Shown: in pieces, positions 1-6,015 of the stretch
Layout: each line of letters starts with the position of its first letter
Numbering within the stretch: position 1 is the first letter of the stretch
Program-made: the position numbers and the translations under genes
DNA from: Bacteroidota bacterium
Lineage (GTDB): Bacteria > Bacteroidota > Bacteroidia > Bacteroidales > UBA10428
NCBI GenBank assembly: GCA_024640925.1
Contig: JAHEEB010000092.1
Location: 1 to 8,451, forward strand
DNA: 8,451 bases
Direction of reading: 5' to 3'
Notes under the pieces: model-generated
Told to the model about the DNA's origin: nothing
The model's input: only the letters and a program-made list of their open reading frames with translations
The model's database searches: none

Positions 1-2
1 TA

Positions 3-884
3 GGAACTGCTATTACCCATTGGAAAGAATATGTTGATCAATTTAATCTGTATCATGAATTTAATGCTATAGCTAACTTTACAAAAGATTTAACCTTTGA
101 AGAAGGTAACTGGAAAACTTTGCAGGTAATTCAGAAAAAGTATCTGAGTTCCGACAGCACAAAAACCACTTTCTCTGCAAATGCAGAATGGGGAAATAGC
201 CCCAAAGGATTTGTTGTGCTTAAAAAAAACACAAATCCAAAAATCAACAAGTTCATCCATGCTAAAAGGTATTCGGATAAATCGTATTACTATACTCCTG
301 TTTTTAAAATGAATATGGAAATGGATGGAGAATTTCAAATTCATGTAAATGAAGTAGCTGAAAATGCTAAACTAATTGTGTACATCGATAATCAGATGGT
401 GTGGGAACATGAGTTTAATTCATCTGACCGATTGCTGAAAAAAACATATGTAAACGAAAAGTATAATATAAAAATGCTGGTATATGATAGGGAGTTTTGC
501 ATTCCGATAAATTCAGGAAATCATGAAATACGTATCGAAAATACGGGATCAGATTGGTTAAGTATTAAGAAATACTCTGTTGTAATATACAACGAAAGAT
601 ACCTGGTTCAGGGAATAACAAACAATAAAATTATTATTGGCTGGATGAATAATCTCGAAAACAACTGGAAATATATAAATTCCTCAGGCAACCCCAGGAC
701 TTTAAAAAATATATCTTTTATGATTGCAGAAGTGCCCAACAGCACTTACAAAATTGATTGGTTTGATCCTGTGACAGGTGTCTTTACCAACACCGAAAAA
801 ATTGTTTGTAATAATGGATTCTTAACCCTAAAAACTCCAGAGCTTCAAAAAGATAAAGCTTTCATTATTCGACCTATCTTGTAA
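3..884 (+). CDS. Clan GH-A-like glycoside hydrolase, C-terminal part (5'-truncated by window edge)
   Basis: The reading frame is open from the first complete codon at position 3 to the TAA at 882-884 (293 residues), so the gene begins outside the window. The TTG at 120 is an internal Leu codon and not a start. Residues 1-32 align with the end of the TIM barrel of the downstream hydrolase (2117-4366): both keep a Trp, then an N-L-Y-H / G-L-F-H segment and a K/R-D-x-x-F ending. The rest is probably beta-sandwich, with a carbohydrate-binding-like segment (G-S-D-W at 182-185, matching G-K-D-W in the paralogue). A terminal module carries W-F-D-P-V-T-G (253-259), the motif style of the 'putative collagen-binding' domain often found at the C-terminus of such hydrolases. 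The catalytic residues lie outside the window, so activity cannot be judged. Inferred role: secreted or surface enzyme acting on polysaccharide. It ends 10 bp before the next gene, which suggests one operon. Confidence 0.8.
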   Translation, partial: GTAITHWKEYVDQFNLYHEFNAIANFTKDLTFEEGNWKTLQVIQKKYLSSDSTKTTFSANAEWGNSPKGFVVLKKNTNPKINKFIHAKRYSDKSYYYTPVFKMNMEMDGEFQIHVNEVAENAKLIVYIDNQMVWEHEFNSSDRLLKKTYVNEKYNIKMLVYDREFCIPINSGNHEIRIENTGSDWLSIKKYSVVIYNERYLVQGITNNKIIIGWMNNLENNWKYINSSGNPRTLKNISFMIAEVPNSTYKIDWFDPVTGVFTNTEKIVCNNGFLTLKTPELQKDKAFIIRPIL

Positions 885-894
885 AATCATACCA

Positions 895-2100
895 ATGTTC
901 CTAAAAGCCATAAGTTGCACTTTATTGAATTTGACTTTATTAGTCTCCTGTTTTTCAATTGAATCCAGGAATAATCTTTATTTTTCTTCTGATACAATCC
1001 ACTCAAAGAATGATTCGACTATAGAAAAATCGAAGTTGGAAGCTGAAAACCTCCTCTATTCTCACAACTACGATTCGTGCATTGCTTTATGTAAATCTTT
1101 GTTAACACAAACACCTGGCTATAAACCTTTTATTGATATTTTCCTTAATGCAGCCTCCTGGTCACAGAATTATAAGCTTACTTTAGAATCATCAGATTAT
1201 GGACTCAGGTATTTTCCTGATAATAAAGACTATTTATATGCCAGAATGAAATCGCTATATTTTACAGGCGGATATTCAGAATGTGGACAAATATTAAATA
1301 TTTTACTCAAAAGCGGATATTACAACAGCGATTTTGAATGGCTTGTTCCTGAAATAAGAAAACTTAATAGCAAGAATATTCAGGTTTCTAGTGCTATCTA
1401 CAACTTCCGGCCATCATCAGATCTTTGGCAATTTAATTCTTTAGGATTTGGATTCCGTATCAAAAAAGTTTTTCTTGTTCCCAAACTCAATATATCACAA
1501 ATGATTAGTGACGAACATCCTTTTGGTGATGAATTGTTTTATCAGTATGAAATTCAGGCATTTCCAAAATTCAATCATAGCGTTTATCCCTTTTTGAGTT
1601 ATGGATATTCTGCTTCTTACATGCAACCTGAACATAAATTCATTTTGGAAGTTTATAAATCACTTAAGAAATCGAGAAATATTTCTGGCGGATTTTACTT
1701 TTTCAAATTCCATGATGAAAAAGAACTTTATACTATTACTTTTTCTACTGGAAAATACTTCGGTAAGTTCGAAATCTCATTAAAACCCTATTATACTTTT
1801 AATGGTGGCGATATTAGCCAGTCATACTTAATAAGCGCTAAAAAAGTACTCAGCAAGTACGATAATTTCTTTTCAATATCCATGCGATTGGGTAAAACCC
1901 CTTTTAATCCCTATTACTTGATTGAAGATAATAACAAGTTTATTAGCATGGAAGATTTTCGGATTTACAGCGAATTTCAGCATTCCTTTTCTAACAGATT
2001 AATCTTCAAACTAGCTTTGGGAGGTGGAAAGGACATTTATTCGAAAAAAATTGAACAAAACTATTTAGAATCAAACATTTCATTTTTAGTATATCTCTGA
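895..2100 (+). CDS. TPR-containing YaiO-family outer-membrane beta-barrel protein, putative lipoprotein
   Basis: 401 residues. The N-terminus is hydrophobic and ends in a lipobox-like L-V-S-C (Cys19), which suggests export and lipid anchoring. Residues about 45-160 are helical and TPR-like: A-E-N-L-L-Y-S-H-N-Y-D, later D-Y-L-Y-A-R-M-K-S-L-Y-F-T-G-G-Y. Residues about 165-401 alternate polar and aromatic residues as beta-barrel strands do. They carry YaiO-family features, notably Y-P-F-L-S-Y-G-Y-S (231-239), a Y-K-S-L segment (254-257) and S-T-G-K-Y-F-G-K-F-E-I-S-L-K-P-Y-Y (284-300). The chain ends in hydrophobic/aromatic F-L-V-Y-L, as expected for an outer-membrane barrel. The family is known as an outer-membrane protein often placed near polysaccharide genes; its biochemical function is unclear. 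The gene lies between two paralogous hydrolases with gaps of 10 and 16 bp, so it is probably co-transcribed and part of the same polysaccharide process. There is no Shine-Dalgarno sequence before the ATG. The family call is from pattern recognition only. Confidence 0.75.
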   Translation: MFLKAISCTLLNLTLLVSCFSIESRNNLYFSSDTIHSKNDSTIEKSKLEAENLLYSHNYDSCIALCKSLLTQTPGYKPFIDIFLNAASWSQNYKLTLESSDYGLRYFPDNKDYLYARMKSLYFTGGYSECGQILNILLKSGYYNSDFEWLVPEIRKLNSKNIQVSSAIYNFRPSSDLWQFNSLGFGFRIKKVFLVPKLNISQMISDEHPFGDELFYQYEIQAFPKFNHSVYPFLSYGYSASYMQPEHKFILEVYKSLKKSRNISGGFYFFKFHDEKELYTITFSTGKYFGKFEISLKPYYTFNGGDISQSYLISAKKVLSKYDNFFSISMRLGKTPFNPYYLIEDNNKFISMEDFRIYSEFQHSFSNRLIFKLALGGGKDIYSKKIEQNYLESNISFLVYL

Positions 2101-2116
2101 ACCTAAACAAACAACT

Positions 2117-4366
2117 ATGCTTATAACAGTCGACCCTCTGAAATATTATAAAACCAACCCATATATAAGGTTGATTTCTAAGGGTATAAAAATTGAAAAA
2201 TTATTTATAAATCAAACCTTTCGAAACAAAATCAAAAACCTGTATCTAGTCATTATTTTTCTCTTATTGCTATCTTGTTCTAAAGGAAAAGAGAAACCAG
2301 AAATTGTTAAGGTAACTGTAAATTCAGAAATCATAAATTGTTTTGAAATGTTTGAAGTAGATGTTGTTTGTAATGCAGTTTATTCAAATCCTTACGACTA
2401 TGACCAGGTTACTGTTCGAGGTGTTTTCTATTCTCCTTCTGGAAAAACAGACACAGTGGATGGATTTTATTGCAAAAATTTCACATATACCCCTCCTGAT
2501 AAATGGCCTGTAAGCGATGGTTCTCATAATTGGAAGGTTAGATATACTCCCACAGAGGCTGGAAAATGGAAATTTCAGATTTTATGCCAGGATAAGAACG
2601 GAAAAGTATCGACTATAAAGCTAAAATATAAATGTTTACAAAATAACGATCAAGGATATTTGAGAAAAGGGAAGGACAACTATCTGCAATTTGACAATAA
2701 AACATCCTTTTTCCCCATTGGTCTCAATATTGCCTGGTGGAACGAAAACTTGATAACCGATTATAAAAGATGGATTGATTCCTGTTCACAAAACGGTATA
2801 AATTTTTTAAGGGTATGGGTTACTTCTTGGGGATTTGCTTTTGAATGGAACGATACTCCTTTAAAGAATTATGAAATAAGACAAGACAAAGCGTACTTCC
2901 TCGATTGGCTTCTAGAACAAGCTAGTTCAAAGGATATATATATACAACTCTGTTTGAATAATCACGGACAGCTCTCTACTATTCATGATCCGGAATGGAA
3001 CAATAACCCTTATAACATAGCAAATGGTGGCTACTGTGAGAAACCCTCTGACTTCTTCACCAAAAACGAGGCAAAAAAAACGTTTAAGAACAAGCTGAGA
3101 TATACCATTGCTCGCTATGGATACTCTACTCATATTGCCTCATGGGAAATTTTTAATGAGATTAATAATGTTGATGATTACGAAAAAAATGTTCCCGAAA
3201 TAAACAGATGGATTAATGAAATATCTTCATACATTAAACAAAAGGATGTGAACAAACACCTTGTTTCCATCAGCTATAATTCCGAAATATTCCAGCCCGA
3301 AGTATGGAATATGCCGACTATTGATTACACCCAGCTTCATTATTATATGAATAACGATGAGCTGGAAGACATTGTTTACAATGGCATACAGAATTATCTA
3401 GCAGAATACAAAAAACCTGTATTGGATGCTGAATTTGGTCTCTGTTCAGAAGAAATAGATTTATTGTCGATCGATTCAGCTGGATACCATATTCATAATG
3501 TACTTTGGGGGACATCATTCTCAGGAGCAATGGGGTGTGGTATTTCGTGGTGGTGGTATAATTATATAGAACCTGCAGGATTATTTCATATTTATAAACC
3601 ACTTTCTGAATTTTTTAGAGATGTTGATTTTAGTAAAAACTCATATAAACCTTGTAGACCGGTATGTTTTACCACCGAAAAAACCGATTTTATAATAGGT
3701 CCGGCTTTTTCAACGTTTGGCAAATCTCCAGAAACCAACTTTACGATTAACCCCAATGGAAGTATTACACCTCCAGCAAGTAAAATGGCACGGTATATTT
3801 TCGGTAATATATGGAATGCTGAATTTAAAAAAGCTCTTTGTTTCAATATAAAAAATAATCAGAAAACTCTTTTTAGTATTCATACATCTTTCTTTGTAAG
3901 CCAAAACCCGATACTCTCAGTGACACTGAATGGGAAAAACGTTCTAACCAAAGCCTGCAAGGCAAATAAAATATATAACATTGATGTACCTGTCGGAAAC
4001 AATCAAATTTTTATAGATAATTTAGGGAAAGACTGGATTGAAATCAAACAATTTTCTGTGCAGGGATATTCTTCAGCTATAAAAAGCTATGCCCTTAAAT
4101 CGGATAGCTCGGTTATTGGATGGGTACTCAATAAAAATTTCAATTATGGTAATATTTATAAAAAAGGTATTCCTAAACCTATAAAAAAGGCCATGTTAAC
4201 CTTCGATGAAATGAGTGATGGAATTTATAAAGTAGAATGGTTTAATTGCGAAAACGGAAAGTTCATAAATGAAACCAATTCGCGGGCAACAAACAACCAT
4301 TTGACAATAAACTGCCCTGATTTATTGTGGGATTATGCATATAAAATAACATTTCATAGTAAATAA
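2117..4366 (+). CDS. DUF5060-containing clan GH-A (GH5-like) glycoside hydrolase, lipoprotein
   Basis: 749 residues. A hydrophobic stretch (43-53) ends in lipobox L-L-S-C (Cys54), which predicts a lipid-anchored envelope protein, but about 40 residues precede the hydrophobic core, so the start is uncertain. Residues about 63-170 match DUF5060, a beta-sandwich: V-R-G-V-F-Y-S-P-S-G-K, D-G-F-Y, then W-K-V-R-Y-T-P-T-E-A-G-K-W. Residues about 185-505 form a TIM barrel typical of DUF5060 hydrolases, with N-H-G-Q-L-S (282-287), N-N-P-Y-N (296-300), R-Y-G-Y-S (333-337) and W-E-I-F-N-E. Glu348 in F-N-E is the likely acid/base, Glu439 in L-D-A-E-F-G the likely nucleophile, and S-W-W-W (477-480) the aromatic wall after strand 8. 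Residues about 570-650 look carbohydrate-binding-like (G-K-D-W 637-640), and the final module has V-E-W-F-N (706-710). The exact GH family and substrate cannot be read from the sequence. It is a paralogue of the gene at the left edge and the last gene of the operon, followed by a terminator. Confidence 0.85.
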   Translation: MLITVDPLKYYKTNPYIRLISKGIKIEKLFINQTFRNKIKNLYLVIIFLLLLSCSKGKEKPEIVKVTVNSEIINCFEMFEVDVVCNAVYSNPYDYDQVTVRGVFYSPSGKTDTVDGFYCKNFTYTPPDKWPVSDGSHNWKVRYTPTEAGKWKFQILCQDKNGKVSTIKLKYKCLQNNDQGYLRKGKDNYLQFDNKTSFFPIGLNIAWWNENLITDYKRWIDSCSQNGINFLRVWVTSWGFAFEWNDTPLKNYEIRQDKAYFLDWLLEQASSKDIYIQLCLNNHGQLSTIHDPEWNNNPYNIANGGYCEKPSDFFTKNEAKKTFKNKLRYTIARYGYSTHIASWEIFNEINNVDDYEKNVPEINRWINEISSYIKQKDVNKHLVSISYNSEIFQPEVWNMPTIDYTQLHYYMNNDELEDIVYNGIQNYLAEYKKPVLDAEFGLCSEEIDLLSIDSAGYHIHNVLWGTSFSGAMGCGISWWWYNYIEPAGLFHIYKPLSEFFRDVDFSKNSYKPCRPVCFTTEKTDFIIGPAFSTFGKSPETNFTINPNGSITPPASKMARYIFGNIWNAEFKKALCFNIKNNQKTLFSIHTSFFVSQNPILSVTLNGKNVLTKACKANKIYNIDVPVGNNQIFIDNLGKDWIEIKQFSVQGYSSAIKSYALKSDSSVIGWVLNKNFNYGNIYKKGIPKPIKKAMLTFDEMSDGIYKVEWFNCENGKFINETNSRATNNHLTINCPDLLWDYAYKITFHSK

Positions 4367-4400
4367 TAAATAAGAATGAATTAGAGCAATTATAAAATGA

Positions 4401-4438
4401 AAAGGTCACCCGATAATATAATGGATGACCTCCTTTTT
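4401..4438. terminator. Bidirectional intrinsic terminator between convergent genes
   Basis: AGGTCA (4403-4408) pairs with TGACCT (4426-4431). One C/A mismatch follows, and then two more G-C pairs close a loop of about 11 nt. On the + strand the stem is followed by CC and five T. On the - strand it is followed by a T-run (complement of the As at 4400-4403). The element lies 35 bp after the hydrolase stop and 19 bp beyond the stop of the convergent porin gene, where a shared terminator is expected. It was read by eye, with no folding energy calculated. Confidence 0.7.
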
Positions 4439-4456
4439 AGGTATTATGATTTGATA

Positions 4457-5923
4457 TTAAAACTTAAATCCGATAGTTGTCATTAACCTGCTTGTTTTGG
4501 TATCGATATTTGCAGCAGGCGCATAGTCGGTCCCACCTACAGTAACCTGGTAAAGGAACAATCTCTCATCTGAACTTGTATATTGATAAGCTACATCAAA
4601 GAAAAAGCTTTCGTTACGAACACCAAAACCACATGAATAACTGAGTTTATAAGAATCAGCGTTTTCTTCACTGGATACATAAGGACTTCCATAATAACCC
4701 AAACCACCACGGAAATATAAATTGCCTGTTCTCAATTCAGTACCTAGTTTTAAATTCACTGTGTTTTGGTAAATATCCTTTATCGTTTCATTCACATCTG
4801 AAAAATCATTATCATCGTCGTGCAAGCGCATTCCTGAATAGTTAACAAACTCCATATCACCATCTACCACCATAAATTTTCCAAGTACTAATCCGGCACT
4901 TAAAATAGCTTTTGATGGGGTTGTTATATAATAATCGTTTTCGAAATAATCTAATGGTTCGCCAAAAGCATCTACAGGAAAATAGCTCCTTGTGGGCGTC
5001 TTAATATTTGAATTATATTCTTCGTGTATCAGGTAACTGGTAGGCAAATGAAATGCAACACCAACTCTTAATAACTGAATAGGTCTTACTATAATACCGA
5101 TCTTGCCCGTGTATCCTGTACCGGTAACATCCAGAGATTCATAATAATCAAACAATTGGTAACTTTTATCTACTGCATCATATTCGCGGGTATGTTTTTC
5201 CGAATAATATCTCAAGGGAAGTATGCCGAGACTACCTCCTATATATACAATATCATTAAAATTAAATCCCAGGGAAATATCCCATTCGTTAATTCTACCA
5301 CTTTCCTTCGTAGTAACATTTTGAGTTCCTGGAATGAAATATCCCTCACCATCTATGAAAGTGGTTGAATCGATCACATAATCTCCATTGTCCATTGGAT
5401 TAATTAAATATGCCTGATAGAACAAATCCGTACTGAATGGATCGAGGTATTGGGCATCCGAGGCCAGTCCTGCCATATAATCGGCATAACTTGTATAATC
5501 ATTGGTACCTTCAATTGTTGAATTTTTATGAAAATTGGCAATGCGGTTATAACCAATTCCAAAATTTACACTTTTCAGTGAACTTTTATCTTTTTTAAAA
5601 GTTGCTACATACCCAAAGTTACTGATGTTAAAATTAGACTTCGATTCTGATACCTCGTTGTTAAAGTATCGTGTTGTAGTATAATCAGTATAAAACTCTG
5701 GTGTAAATGTTAATTCATGACTTCGGTATAAACCAAGGCCTGCCGGATTTTGGCTCAGACATGAAAAATCGCCGCCTAAAGCACCAAAAGCACCACCCAT
5801 ACCAACTGAACGGGCAGTACCACCAATAGTTGGCTGAGAATATCTAAGTGCATCAACCTGATTTTGGGCAAACATGTTGGATGCAGCAATTATTAACCCT
5901 ATACTTAAAATTAACTGTTTCAT
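4457..5923 (-). CDS. Outer-membrane transport protein of the OmpP1/FadL/TodX type
   Basis: 488 residues. A signal peptide is clear: K at position 3, a hydrophobic core, then probable cleavage after N-M-F-A (residue 19). The N-terminal block at 41-67 has the Bacteroidota OmpP1/FadL signature G-M-G-G-A-F-G-A-L-G-G, then L-S-Q-N-P-A-G-L-G-L-Y-R. The rest alternates in strand-like fashion, with many Tyr/Phe residues, and ends in T-T-I-G-F-K-F with a C-terminal aromatic, as outer-membrane barrels do. FadL relatives move hydrophobic substrates through a lateral opening in the barrel; the substrate here is unknown. Homologues in this phylum are often labelled 'hemin receptor', a name I would not adopt without evidence. 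The ATG at 5923 directly precedes the signal peptide, and no Shine-Dalgarno sequence is visible (an A-rich leader instead). It follows the low-complexity lipoprotein gene on the same strand with a 92-bp gap that contains a hairpin, so co-transcription is possible but uncertain. Confidence 0.85.
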   Translation of the reverse strand: MKQLILSIGLIIAASNMFAQNQVDALRYSQPTIGGTARSVGMGGAFGALGGDFSCLSQNPAGLGLYRSHELTFTPEFYTDYTTTRYFNNEVSESKSNFNISNFGYVATFKKDKSSLKSVNFGIGYNRIANFHKNSTIEGTNDYTSYADYMAGLASDAQYLDPFSTDLFYQAYLINPMDNGDYVIDSTTFIDGEGYFIPGTQNVTTKESGRINEWDISLGFNFNDIVYIGGSLGILPLRYYSEKHTREYDAVDKSYQLFDYYESLDVTGTGYTGKIGIIVRPIQLLRVGVAFHLPTSYLIHEEYNSNIKTPTRSYFPVDAFGEPLDYFENDYYITTPSKAILSAGLVLGKFMVVDGDMEFVNYSGMRLHDDDNDFSDVNETIKDIYQNTVNLKLGTELRTGNLYFRGGLGYYGSPYVSSEENADSYKLSYSCGFGVRNESFFFDVAYQYTSSDERLFLYQVTVGGTDYAPAANIDTKTSRLMTTIGFKF

Positions 5924-5963
5924 TTTTTTACTATTTCAATAGTTTGAAGGTTTTTCCGGGAAT

Positions 5964-5991
5964 AATCCCATATGCTTTTACATATGGGATT
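5964..5991 (-). terminator. Perfect 11-bp hairpin, probable (weak) terminator of the lipoprotein gene
   Basis: The arms AATCCCATATG (5964-5974) and CATATGGGATT (5981-5991) pair without mismatch around a 6-nt loop. The hairpin begins 24 bp beyond the stop codon of the lipoprotein gene read on the - strand. The downstream tract on that strand is only ATT followed by C-rich sequence, so rho-independent termination would be inefficient. The run TTTTAT is on the + strand side, where no gene arrives. It could instead stabilise the 3' end of the mRNA or attenuate transcription into the porin gene. Confidence 0.5.
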
Positions 5992-6015
5992 TTATACTAA
6001 TCTTTAATTTCACTT

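Noticed and set aside
120..884. Reading the left-edge gene as a complete 254-residue protein starting at TTG 120
   Set aside because: The frame is open to the window edge, and the upstream 39 codons align with the TIM-barrel end of the paralogue; this is a truncated large gene.
2927..3904. Four - strand open frames of 64-94 codons opposite the hydrolase
   Set aside because: Antisense shadows of a well-supported hydrolase gene; no recognisable domains.
1..4366. SusC/SusD polysaccharide utilisation locus
   Set aside because: No TonB-dependent receptor, SusD-like protein or sensor is present; the barrel gene looks YaiO-like and far too small for SusC. The left edge cannot rule one out further upstream.
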